A DNA stretch of 64,000 bases from DASUPK01 sp963736305 (GTDB taxonomy: Bacteria > Actinomycetota > Thermoleophilia > Solirubrobacterales > 70-9). The DNA is taken from the NCBI GenBank assembly GCA_963736305.1, contig CAVTOD010000008.1, forward strand, positions 1-64,000, read 5' to 3'. Positions within the stretch are counted from its first letter, which is position 1; every line of letters starts with the position of its first letter. The notes below the pieces were generated by a model that was not told where the DNA came from, ran no database searches, and saw nothing but the letters and a program-made list of their open reading frames with translations. Made by a program: the position numbers and the translations under genes. This document shows, piece by piece, positions 32,496-40,107 of this stretch.

Positions 32496-34976
32496 TCGCC
32501 AATCGGCTTTCATACGCTTGCTTTGACTCAAGCCGAGCGCAGGAACGCGCCTCGCTATCTGCCACGGCCCGTGGGCAAGCTGCTGACCCGTGCGCTGCAG
32601 CGCTCCGTTCAGCGGACCTGGATCCCGATCCGCGCACAGCGCGCCTGGACCGAGGCCGCGGCAAAGGTCGCTCGGGTCCCCGGCGGAGTATCGATCGAGC
32701 ATGGAGCCCTGGGCGGGCGCCCGTCCGACCGGATCGAGTCCGAGGGCGCCGACACCTCCCGCGCCGTCCTCCATCTCCACGGCGGCGCCTACGTGATCGG
32801 CTCTCGCGGGACCCATCGCGCCCTCGCGGCGAACATCGCCCTGGCGGTCAACGCTCCCGTCCACCTGCCCGAATATCGCCTGGGGCCGGAGCAGAAGCAT
32901 CCGGCCGCGCTCGATGACGCCCTCGGCGCGTACCGGGAGCTGCTCGCCTCCGGCGTCGAGCCGAAATCGGTCGTGGTCGCCGGGGATTCCGCCGGCGGCG
33001 GGCTGGCGGTGGCGCTGGCGCTCCGGCTGCGAGACGAGGGGGAGCCGCTCCCAGGTGGCCTGGCCATCCTGAACGGCTGGCTCGATCTGACCTGCTCGGG
33101 CGCCTCGATGCACGCCAACGCCCGGCGGGACGTCGGGCTCTTCCGCGAGTGGACCGTTCACGGCGGCGAGCTCTACCGCGGCGATGCCGATCCCCTCGAT
33201 CCAGCTCTCTCCCCGGTCGGGGCAGACCTGCACGGCCTGCCGCCGACCTATCTCCAGGTCGGGACGCACGACATCCTCCTGAGCGATTCAGAGCTGTTCG
33301 CCGAGCGCGCGCGTGCGGCCGGTGTCGACGTGGGGCTGAGGCGCGTCGAGGGGATGTGGCACGACTTTCAGGTCGCCGCCGGGCTGCTGCGGGAGGCGGA
33401 CGAGGCGATGGCCGACCTCGGCGGGGCGCTGGACGACATCTGGGCGGGCAGGCCGCTGGCGGCGCGAGCCGGCTTCGCCTCGAGCAACGGCTCGGGGAAT
33501 GGCGGGCCGGTCCGCTCGCCCAGGGTCGCGATCATCGGCGCCGGCTTCGGCGGCATCGGGCTCGCGATCACGCTGAAGAAGGCGGGGGTCAACTCCCTGA
33601 CCATCTTCGAGAAGGCCGAGGGCATCGGCGGGGTCTGGCGCGACAACACCTATCCAGGGGCAGCATGCGACGTTCCCTCACATCTCTACTCGTTCTCCTT
33701 CGAGCCCAATCCCGACTGGAGCCGCCGCTACTCGCCGCAGCCGGAGATCCTCGATTACCTCGAGCACTGCGTCAACAAGTACGGCCTGCGTCCCGACCTG
33801 AGGCTGGGGACCGAGGTTTCGCGAGCTGAGTTCGACGAGGACGCAGGGACCTGGCGGATCGAGATCGCCGGGGGCGAGACGGTCGAGGCCGACGCGCTCG
33901 TCTCGGCCTGCGGGCAGCTCAGCCGCCCGGCCCTCACGCGGATCGAGGGAGCGGAGCGCTTCAATGGCCCGATCTTCCACACCGCTCGCTGGGATCACGG
34001 CGTCGACATCGACGGCAAGCGGGTGGCGGTGATCGGAACCGGCGCGAGCACGATCCAGGTCGTTCCGGCGATCGCCGATCGGGTTGCTCAGCTCGACGTC
34101 TACCAACGCTCCGCGCCGTATGTGATCCCGAAGAAGGACCGCCCGTACATGCCCTGGGAGAGGCGGCTCTTCCGCTGGTTCCCGCCGGCGCGGCTGCTCG
34201 CCCGCTTCACCCAGTGGCTGTTCTTCGAGATCTTCATCGCGGCCTTCAATCAGTTCAAGGCGGTGGGCAGACTCGGCGTGGGGATGTTCGAGCGCAATCT
34301 CGACGATCAGGTATCCGACCCCGAGCTCAAGCGTGCCCTGACCCCCGACCACGTGCTCGGCTGCAAGCGGGTGCTGATCTCACCCGATTACTACTCGACC
34401 CTTGCGAAGCCGAACGTCGAGCTCGTCACCCAGGGCGTTCGCGAGCTGACGAAGACCGGGGTAGTCGCCGAGGACGGCACCGAGCGGCCGGCCGACGTGG
34501 TCGTCCTCTCGACCGGATTCGAGAGCACGCGCTTCCTCGCCCCAATGGAGATCCGCGGCCGCGACGGGCGCGATCTGAACGAGGTCTGGCGGGAGGGCGC
34601 GAACGCATACCTCGGCATGACGGTCGCGGGCTTTCCGAATCTGTTCGTCATGTACGGACCCAATACCAACCTCGGGTCCGGCTCGATCATCTTCCAGCTC
34701 GAGAGCCAGATGAGCTACATCGCGGATGCCGTCGAGAGGCTGCGGCGCACCGGAGGATGGCTTTCGGTGCGGCCGGAGGTGCAGCGGGCCTTCGACAGCG
34801 AGATGCAGAGCCGCCTCTCCACCTCGGTCTGGCAGACCGGCTGCAACAACTGGTACCTCGACGAGCACGGCCGGAACACCAACAACTGGCCGGGCTTCAC
34901 GCTGGAATACCGGCGCCGAACCCGCCACCTCGATCCGCGCGACTACGAGGCTCGGTCGAGCACCCTGGCCGGGTAG
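32487..34976 (+). CDS. natural fusion: HSL-type esterase + Baeyer-Villiger-type flavin monooxygenase
   Basis: 829 residues. Residues about 60-320 are a hormone-sensitive-lipase-type esterase: HGGAY (98-102), nucleophile Ser168 in GDSAGGG, Asp262 in THDILLS and His292 in GMWHDF. A Gly/Ser linker (about 330-343) follows. Residues 345-829 are an FAD/NADPH monooxygenase: first Rossmann motif GAGFGGIG (351-358), Baeyer-Villiger fingerprint FNGPIFHTARWD (492-503), second Rossmann GTGAST (517-522) and ATG-like STGFESTRFL. BVMOs convert ketones to esters or lactones; the esterase would then hydrolyse the product, so one polypeptide may perform both steps. CCGGAGAA precedes the ATG; the first 25 residues are unconserved. 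Divergent from TetR. Confidence 0.9.
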   Translation: MLCSPIGFHTLALTQAERRNAPRYLPRPVGKLLTRALQRSVQRTWIPIRAQRAWTEAAAKVARVPGGVSIEHGALGGRPSDRIESEGADTSRAVLHLHGGAYVIGSRGTHRALAANIALAVNAPVHLPEYRLGPEQKHPAALDDALGAYRELLASGVEPKSVVVAGDSAGGGLAVALALRLRDEGEPLPGGLAILNGWLDLTCSGASMHANARRDVGLFREWTVHGGELYRGDADPLDPALSPVGADLHGLPPTYLQVGTHDILLSDSELFAERARAAGVDVGLRRVEGMWHDFQVAAGLLREADEAMADLGGALDDIWAGRPLAARAGFASSNGSGNGGPVRSPRVAIIGAGFGGIGLAITLKKAGVNSLTIFEKAEGIGGVWRDNTYPGAACDVPSHLYSFSFEPNPDWSRRYSPQPEILDYLEHCVNKYGLRPDLRLGTEVSRAEFDEDAGTWRIEIAGGETVEADALVSACGQLSRPALTRIEGAERFNGPIFHTARWDHGVDIDGKRVAVIGTGASTIQVVPAIADRVAQLDVYQRSAPYVIPKKDRPYMPWERRLFRWFPPARLLARFTQWLFFEIFIAAFNQFKAVGRLGVGMFERNLDDQVSDPELKRALTPDHVLGCKRVLISPDYYSTLAKPNVELVTQGVRELTKTGVVAEDGTERPADVVVLSTGFESTRFLAPMEIRGRDGRDLNEVWREGANAYLGMTVAGFPNLFVMYGPNTNLGSGSIIFQLESQMSYIADAVERLRRTGGWLSVRPEVQRAFDSEMQSRLSTSVWQTGCNNWYLDEHGRNTNNWPGFTLEYRRRTRHLDPRDYEARSSTLAG

Positions 34977-36103
34977 CCGCCCTCGGAGAACAGCTTCAGC
35001 AGCCGCTCGGCGTGATCGGGCCCGCGCGTCTCCAGCACGAGCTCGATCCCGGTCTGCCCCACCGACAGGCCGACTCCCTCGCGGACGTGGTCGACGTCGA
35101 TCAGGTTGGCACCACCCTCGGCGAGCTTGGTGAGCAGGGCGGCAAGCGAGCCGGGCGCATCGGGGATCGTGGTGAACACACGCAGGCGACGGCCGCGCTC
35201 GGTCTCGTGATGGCGGGCGATGTCGGCGAGGACGCCGGTGTCGACGTTGCCGCCGGAGAGGATCACGACGGTGGTGCCGGATTCAGCGGGCGCGACCGCA
35301 CCTCGCCGAAGCGCAGCCACCCCGGCCGCTCCCGCCCCCTCGACGACCAGCTTGGTCCGCTCGAGCAGCAGCATGATCGCGTCGGCGATCGCGTCCTCGT
35401 CCACCTCGACGATCTGGTCCACCAGGCTGTCGAGCAGCGGCCCGGTGAGCTCGCCCGGCTGCTTCACGGCGATCCCGTCGGCGAGCGGGCACTGCGATCG
35501 GATGCCGACCACCTCGACGTCCTCGCGCACGGCCTTGATCGCGGCGGCGATCCCCGAGGAGAGCCCGCCGCCGCCGACGGGGATCAGGACCTTGGCGAGG
35601 TCGGGCACCTCCTCGAGCAGCTCGAGTCCGATCGTCCCCTGTCCGGCGATCACCGCGGGGTCGTCGTATGGATGGATGAAGGCGAGGTCGTGGGTCTCGG
35701 CGTACTCGCGGGCGTCCTCGACGCAGGCGTCTATCGACTCGCCGCGCAGCACGATCTCCGCGCCCGACTCGCGCGCGGCCGCGATCTTCGCCAGGGCCGC
35801 TCGCTCGGGCATGAAGATGGTTGCTGCCAGGCCACGAGCGCGGGCGGCGTAGGCGACAGACTGGCCATGATTGCCGGCGCTGGCGGCGACCACGCCCTCG
35901 GTCCCGTCATCGAGGCCGGCGATCTTGTTGAGGGCGCCGCGCAGCTTGAACGAGCCGGTGCGCTGGAGGTTCTCGGCCTTGAGCGCGATGGTGCCGCCCG
36001 TCGTCCGGGACAGGTAGCGCGATTCGATCACCTGCGTGTGGCGCACCACATCGGCGACCACCTCGCGGGCGCGCTGGACGTCCTCGAGGGAGACGTCGCT
36101 CAC
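34943..36103 (-). CDS. ilvA: threonine ammonia-lyase (threonine dehydratase) with C-terminal ACT domain
   Basis: 386 residues from GTG 36103. Fold type II PLP enzyme: the Schiff-base lysine is Lys53 in GSFKLRGA, ASAGNHGQSVAYAAR precedes the phosphate loop, and PVGGGGLSSGIA binds the PLP phosphate. The C-terminal 75 residues (RLRVFTTIPDAPGSLAALLT, GGANLIDVDHVREG) are a single ACT-type regulatory domain, as in the shorter TdcB/IlvA forms. It converts threonine to 2-oxobutyrate and ammonia for isoleucine synthesis or catabolism. ridA ends only 10 bases upstream on the same strand, so the pair is co-transcribed. Its 3' end overlaps the convergent fusion gene by about 34 bases. Confidence 0.92.
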   Translation of the reverse strand: MSDVSLEDVQRAREVVADVVRHTQVIESRYLSRTTGGTIALKAENLQRTGSFKLRGALNKIAGLDDGTEGVVAASAGNHGQSVAYAARARGLAATIFMPERAALAKIAAARESGAEIVLRGESIDACVEDAREYAETHDLAFIHPYDDPAVIAGQGTIGLELLEEVPDLAKVLIPVGGGGLSSGIAAAIKAVREDVEVVGIRSQCPLADGIAVKQPGELTGPLLDSLVDQIVEVDEDAIADAIMLLLERTKLVVEGAGAAGVAALRRGAVAPAESGTTVVILSGGNVDTGVLADIARHHETERGRRLRVFTTIPDAPGSLAALLTKLAEGGANLIDVDHVREGVGLSVGQTGIELVLETRGPDHAERLLKLFSEGGYPARVLDRAS

Positions 36104-36113
36104 AGCAGCGTCC

Positions 36114-36524
36114 TCAGCGGGGATCCATGTCCAGCGGAACGGTGGCGTCCATCTCCACCATCGCACCCTTCGGGAGCGCGGCGACCCCGACCGTCGTCCG
36201 GACCGGGAACGGCTGCTCGAAGAAGGTCGCGTACACGTCGTTGACCTTTGGGAACTCCGCCATGTCGGTCAGGTAGATCCCGATGCGCGCCGCGTTCGAC
36301 AGCCGGGTGCCGGCGGCCCGGCAGACGGCCTCCAGGCTCTTCAGGCATCTGCTCGCCTGCTCTGCGATCCCGCCGTCCACCAGTTCGCCGCTCTCCGGGT
36401 CGAGCGGCACCTGGCCGCTGCAGTAGAGGACTCCGTTCGCCACCACGGCCTGTGAGTACGGGCCGATCGGAGCCGGCGCGTCCCCGGTCTCGACGGTTCG
36501 CCTCGCGCTTTGGGGTGCGTCCAT
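36114..36524 (-). CDS. ridA: RidA family enamine/imine deaminase
   Basis: 136 residues from ATG 36524, with GAGGAGG 7 bases upstream. It reads APAPIGPYSQAVVANGVLYC, SGQVPLDPESGELVDGGIAE, CRAAGTRLSNAARIGIYLTD and VRTTVGVAALPKGAMVEMDA; the conserved arginine in PVRTTVGV and the terminal glutamate in VEMDA are the active-site residues of YjgF/YER057c/UK114 proteins. RidA hydrolyses reactive 2-aminoacrylate and 2-aminocrotonate released by PLP dehydratases, protecting other PLP enzymes. Its place directly ahead of the threonine dehydratase gene is a textbook functional pairing. It acts as a cytosolic trimer (family knowledge). Confidence 0.94.
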   Translation of the reverse strand: MDAPQSARRTVETGDAPAPIGPYSQAVVANGVLYCSGQVPLDPESGELVDGGIAEQASRCLKSLEAVCRAAGTRLSNAARIGIYLTDMAEFPKVNDVYATFFEQPFPVRTTVGVAALPKGAMVEMDATVPLDMDPR

Positions 36525-36576
36525 GCCGGCCCTCCTCGGGATTCGCCAGTATCTCAATGATGATGAGGGTCCACCG

Positions 36577-37287
36577 ATGAGGGCGCTCGCCATCGTGCAC
36601 CAGGAGGACGCGGGGCCGGGCGTGTTCACCGACGAGATGCGCGAGCGCGGGGTGGAGCTGGACGAGTGGGTCCTCTCCCAGCGAGGAGCCGGGCCGCCGC
36701 TCGAGATCGCCGAGTACGACGCCGTCCTCACCTTCGGCGGCGCCATGCACGCCGATCAGGAGGACCGCCATCCATGGCTCCGCTTCGAGAAGGACTTCCT
36801 CACGGCGATGATCGACGACCGGATGCCGGTGCTGGCGGTCTGCCTGGGCAATCAGCTCCTGGCTGAGGCGGCCGGTGGCTCCGCGCGTCGGGCGAGCGAG
36901 CCGGAGATCGGCTGGTGCGAGGTCGAGATCACCGACGAGGGGAAGGCGGATCCGTTGATCGGTCCGCTGGCGCCGACCTTCACCGCGTTCCAATGGCACA
37001 GCTACGAGGCGCTGCCGCCGGCGGGCGCGCCGATCCTCGCCCGCAGCCCTGTCTGCGCGCAGGCATACCGTGTGGGTGAGGCCGCCTGGGGGATCCAGTT
37101 CCACGCCGAGGTGAGCGCTGGCGACGCCGAGGCCTGGGTCGACGACTACCGCTCGGACGAGGACGCCGTCCGGATCGGTCTCGACCCCGACGCCCTGCGC
37201 ACCGAGACGCGAGAGAAGATCGGCGACTGGAACCGGCTCGGCCGGGAGCTCTGCGGCCGGTTCCTGGAGGTGATGGGGCGAGCATGA
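36577..37287 (+). CDS. class-I glutamine amidotransferase
   Basis: 236 residues from ATG 36577, divergent from ridA. The triad is visible: Cys89 in LAVCLGNQLLAEA, His176 and Glu178 in WGIQFHAEVS. LTFGGAMHADQEDRHPWL supplies the oxyanion-side glycines. Such free-standing class-I amidotransferases (GMP-synthase-like) hydrolyse glutamine or gamma-glutamyl compounds, often next to amine or amino-acid metabolism genes. The residue HAD rather than the usual PGG at the second loop and the added C-terminal helix of about 45 residues are family-specific. The donor/acceptor partner is unknown. It overlaps a downstream microprotein gene by 4 bases (ATGA). Confidence 0.85.
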   Translation: MRALAIVHQEDAGPGVFTDEMRERGVELDEWVLSQRGAGPPLEIAEYDAVLTFGGAMHADQEDRHPWLRFEKDFLTAMIDDRMPVLAVCLGNQLLAEAAGGSARRASEPEIGWCEVEITDEGKADPLIGPLAPTFTAFQWHSYEALPPAGAPILARSPVCAQAYRVGEAAWGIQFHAEVSAGDAEAWVDDYRSDEDAVRIGLDPDALRTETREKIGDWNRLGRELCGRFLEVMGRA

Positions 37288-37403
37288 CCCTCGGCCGCTA
37301 CGCGTGCACCGTCCCGGTCACGCCCGGCAACAGCGTGCGCTGCACGAACAACCTGACGGCGCACGGCTTCGAGGTCTCCGCGGACTCGGTTTCGCTCTTC
37401 TAG
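37284..37403 (+). CDS. 39-residue microprotein translationally coupled to the amidotransferase
   Basis: ATG 37284 overlaps the amidotransferase stop as ATGA and GGAGG (37267-37271) lies about 12 bases upstream. It encodes MTLGRYACTVPVTPGNSVRC and then TNNLTAHGFEVSADSVSLF, ending at TAG 37401-37403. Two cysteines are 12 residues apart. It is immediately followed by a terminator hairpin, so the operon ends with this frame. No family is recognised. It could instead be leader noise after the amidotransferase, but the coupling, the terminator position and the balanced composition favour a real product. Confidence 0.5.
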   Translation: MTLGRYACTVPVTPGNSVRCTNNLTAHGFEVSADSVSLF

Positions 37404-37404
37404 T

Positions 37405-37436
37405 CGGGCCGCAACGTCGGCCCGCTGGTTTTGGTT
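37405..37436 (+). terminator. intrinsic terminator after the amidotransferase-microprotein pair
   Basis: CGGGCCG (37405-37411), loop CAACGT, CGGCCCG (37418-37424), then CTGGTTTTGGTT. A 7-bp GC stem followed by a T-rich tail fits a rho-independent terminator. Confidence 0.75.
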
Positions 37437-37483
37437 CCTGTGCTGGGGGGCAAACCGCTCGCATCGACGCCGAACGAGAGCGG

Positions 37484-37948
37484 TTGCTCCACATTTACCT
37501 CGCCGACCACCTTGCCGGGTCGGGAGGAGGTGTATCGCTGGCCAAGCGGATGGCCAAGGAGAATCAGGGCAACGAGTTCGGCCGCGAGATGAGCCAGATC
37601 GCGGCGGCGATCGAAGAAGACCAAGCGGCGCTCGAGCGAATCCTGAAGAGCGTCGGCGCCCGGACGCGGCGATGGCGTCAGGCGGGAGCCATCCTGGGGG
37701 AACGCCTGTCACGGCTGAAGCCGAACGGAAAGCTCTTCAGCTACTCGCCACTCAGCAGGGTGCTGGAACTCGAGGGATTGATCTTGGGGGTGAGCGGAAA
37801 GCTCCAGCTCTGGCGCTCGCTGCTGGAAGCACGGAGCCAAGACTCCCGTTTCGATGTCGCCGCGCTCGAACGGCTGCGCGAGCGCGCCGAGGAGCAACGC
37901 CGCCAGCTGGAGCAGCTGCACGCCCGCGCCGCCAAGCAGGCGTTCTGA
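37484..37948 (+). CDS. conserved helical protein of unknown function
   Basis: About 154 residues. The recognisable region starts near LLHIYLADHLAGSGGGVSLA, continues KRMAKENQGNEFGREMSQIA, then EEDQAALERILKSVGARTRR, and ends with KLFSYSPLSRVLELEGLILG, VSGKLQLWRSLLEAR and a Gln/Glu/Arg coiled coil. It matches a conserved actinobacterial hypothetical family in which SPLSRVxELExLxxGVxGKxxLW is the hallmark. Predicted all-helical and cytosolic. No ATG or GTG lies in frame after the terminator at 37405-37436; TTG 37484 is taken, with GAGAG upstream, so the start is uncertain. Function unknown. Confidence 0.68.
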   Translation: MLHIYLADHLAGSGGGVSLAKRMAKENQGNEFGREMSQIAAAIEEDQAALERILKSVGARTRRWRQAGAILGERLSRLKPNGKLFSYSPLSRVLELEGLILGVSGKLQLWRSLLEARSQDSRFDVAALERLRERAEEQRRQLEQLHARAAKQAF

Positions 37949-37963
37949 CGTCGGCTGGCGACG

Positions 37964-38710
37964 CTATTCGGGAGTGACGTAGGCGCCCGAGAGCCCGCCG
38001 TCGACGAGGAAGGTCGAGGCGGTCACGTATGAGCTGTCGTCGCTTGCCAGGAAGAGCGCTCCCTGGGCGATCTCCCTGGCCTCGGCGAAGCGCCCCATCG
38101 GCAGGTGGATCATCCGGCGGGCCGCCTTCTCGCGGTCCTTGGCGAAGAGCTCCTGTAGCAGCGGGGTGTTGACGGGGCCGGGGCAGAGGGCGTTCACCCG
38201 GACACCGCGCTTGCCGAACTCGACGCCCAGCTCGCGGGAGAGGGAGAGCACGCCGCCCTTCGAGGCCGTGTAGGAGACCTGCGAGGTCGCGGCGCCCATC
38301 ACGGCGACGAACGACGCGGTGTTGATCACCGAACCGCCGCCGGAGTCGAGCAGGTGCGGGATGCCGTGCTTGCAGCAGAGGAAGACCGACTTCAGGTTGA
38401 CGTCCTGGACCCGCTGCCAGGCCTCGAGCGAGGTGTCCAGGACCGAGACGTCGTCGTCCGGGCTGATCCCGGCGTTGTTGAAGAGGACGTCGATGTGGCC
38501 CATCTGCTCCGCGGCCTTCGCGTACATCGCGCGGACGGAGTCCTCGTCGGCGACGTCGGCCTGGAGGGCGAGCTCGCCCTCGGCCCCCTCCGCCAGGTCA
38601 ACGCCCACGACGCGGGCGCCCTCCTCCGCGAAGAGCCGTGCCGTCTCGGCGCCGATCCCGCTCGCGGCGCCCGTGATCACGCACACCTTTCCGTCGAGTC
38701 GGCCGGCCAT
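37964..38710 (-). CDS. short-chain dehydrogenase/reductase (SDR, classical)
   Basis: 248 residues from ATG 38710, overlapping the aldehyde dehydrogenase stop (ATGA). The classical SDR plan is complete: cofactor loop TGAASGIG (13-20), Asp38 after the second strand (VDLA, predicting NAD preference), NNAG (78-81), catalytic Ser133 in INTAS, Tyr147 and Lys151 in YTASK, and PGPVNTPL after the active site. It interconverts an alcohol and a ketone or aldehyde. With the coupled aldehyde dehydrogenase it could oxidise an alcohol through an aldehyde to an acid (inference). The substrate cannot be named. Confidence 0.9.
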   Translation of the reverse strand: MAGRLDGKVCVITGAASGIGAETARLFAEEGARVVGVDLAEGAEGELALQADVADEDSVRAMYAKAAEQMGHIDVLFNNAGISPDDDVSVLDTSLEAWQRVQDVNLKSVFLCCKHGIPHLLDSGGGSVINTASFVAVMGAATSQVSYTASKGGVLSLSRELGVEFGKRGVRVNALCPGPVNTPLLQELFAKDREKAARRMIHLPMGRFAEAREIAQGALFLASDDSSYVTASTFLVDGGLSGAYVTPE

Positions 38711-40083
38711 CAGCCCTCGATGGCCATGTAGACGTTCTTGACCTCGCTGTAGGCCTCGAGCGCGTCGGGGCCGAGCTCGCGCCCGACGCCGGACTGCTTG
38801 AAGCCGCCGAAGGGCGTCGAGACCCGGACCGAGGTGTTCGAGTTGATCGAGATCACGCCGGTCTCCATCGCGCGGGCGACGCGCATGGCCTTCGCCCCGT
38901 CGCGGGTCCAGACGGATCCCGAGAGGCCATAGATGGTGTCGTTGGCGGTCCGGATGGCCTCGGCCTCGTCGTCGAAGGGGATCACGCATGCGACCGGCCC
39001 GAAGATCTCCTCGCGCGCGGGCCGGTCGTCGTTCGAGACCGGCGCCAGGACCGTCGGAGGGAACCAGTAGCCGGGGCCGTCCGGAGCGGAGCCGCGGAAC
39101 GCGACGGGCGCACCGCCGTTGACGTAGGAGGAGACGGTCTCGAGCTGGTCCGCGGAGATCAGCGGTCCCATCTGCGTGGATTCGTCGAGCGGATCGCCGA
39201 CCTTCATGGACGTGACGGCGCTCTCGAGCGCCGACATGAACTCGTCCATCGCCGAGCGCTCGACGAGGATGCGCGAGCGGGCGCAGCAGTCCTGGCCGGC
39301 GTTGCCGAAGACCGCGAGCGGGGCGGAGGAGGCGGCGGCCTCGAGGTCGGCGTCGCCGAAGATCACGTTGGCGCTCTTCCCGCCGAGCTCCAGGGTGACC
39401 CGCTTGATCGTCGACGCAGCTCCCTCCGCGATCCCGCGACCGACCTCCGTCGAGCCGGTGAAGGCGACCTTGGCGACGTCGGGGTGCTCGACGAGCCGCT
39501 GCCCGCAGACCGAGCCCGGCCCGGCGACGACGTTGAGGACCCCCTCGGGCAACCCCGCCTCCACGGCGATCTTCTCGAGCTCGATCGCGGTGAGCGGCGT
39601 CAGCTCCGCCGGCTTCAGGACGATCGTGTTCCCCGCTGCCAGCGCGGGGGCGACCTTCCAGGAGGCGATCGTGAGCGGGAAATTCCATGGAGTGATCAGC
39701 CCGACCACCCCGAGCGGCTCGCGGAAGGTCATGTCCACGCCGCCCGCGACGGGGATCGTCTTGCCGGTCAGCCGCTCCGGCGCTCCGGCGTAGTAGCGGA
39801 AGGTCTCGACGACCATCCCCATCTCGCCGCGGGCGTCGGAGATCGGCTTGCCTGCGTTGCGGGCCTCGATCTTGGCGAGCTCCTCGAGGTGGCCGCCGAT
39901 CGCGTCGGCCAGCCGGTGCAACAGCGCGGAGCGCTCGGCGGGCGGTACCGCACGCCATTCCGGGAAGGCCGACCGGGCGCGTTCGACCGCTTCGTCGGTC
40001 TCCTCCTTTCCGGCGCGGGGAAGCTCGGCCATCACCTGCTCCGTGGCCGGCTCTATGACGCGGATCGCTTCCTTGCTCGCCAC
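38710..40083 (-). CDS. NAD(P)-dependent aldehyde dehydrogenase (betaine/aminobutyraldehyde type)
   Basis: 457 residues. Features in order: TPWNFPLTIASWKVAPALAA, GNTIVLKPAELTPL, FTGSTEVGR, the general base Glu232 in ELGGKSAN, nucleophile Cys266 in GQDCCARSR, and EEIFGPVACVIPF. The Glu232/Cys266 pair fits functional ALDH enzymes. The sequence resembles the gamma-aminobutyraldehyde/betaine aldehyde group. It is divergent from a glutamine-synthetase-like gene that starts 24 bases away, which suits a polyamine or amine catabolic route like PuuA/PuuC (inference). The double cysteine (CC) at the active site is slightly unusual. It is overlapped by the SDR gene. Confidence 0.92.
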   Translation of the reverse strand: MASKEAIRVIEPATEQVMAELPRAGKEETDEAVERARSAFPEWRAVPPAERSALLHRLADAIGGHLEELAKIEARNAGKPISDARGEMGMVVETFRYYAGAPERLTGKTIPVAGGVDMTFREPLGVVGLITPWNFPLTIASWKVAPALAAGNTIVLKPAELTPLTAIELEKIAVEAGLPEGVLNVVAGPGSVCGQRLVEHPDVAKVAFTGSTEVGRGIAEGAASTIKRVTLELGGKSANVIFGDADLEAAASSAPLAVFGNAGQDCCARSRILVERSAMDEFMSALESAVTSMKVGDPLDESTQMGPLISADQLETVSSYVNGGAPVAFRGSAPDGPGYWFPPTVLAPVSNDDRPAREEIFGPVACVIPFDDEAEAIRTANDTIYGLSGSVWTRDGAKAMRVARAMETGVISINSNTSVRVSTPFGGFKQSGVGRELGPDALEAYSEVKNVYMAIEG

Positions 40084-40107
40084 GCCGCGACGATATAGGG
40101 TCCGGCC

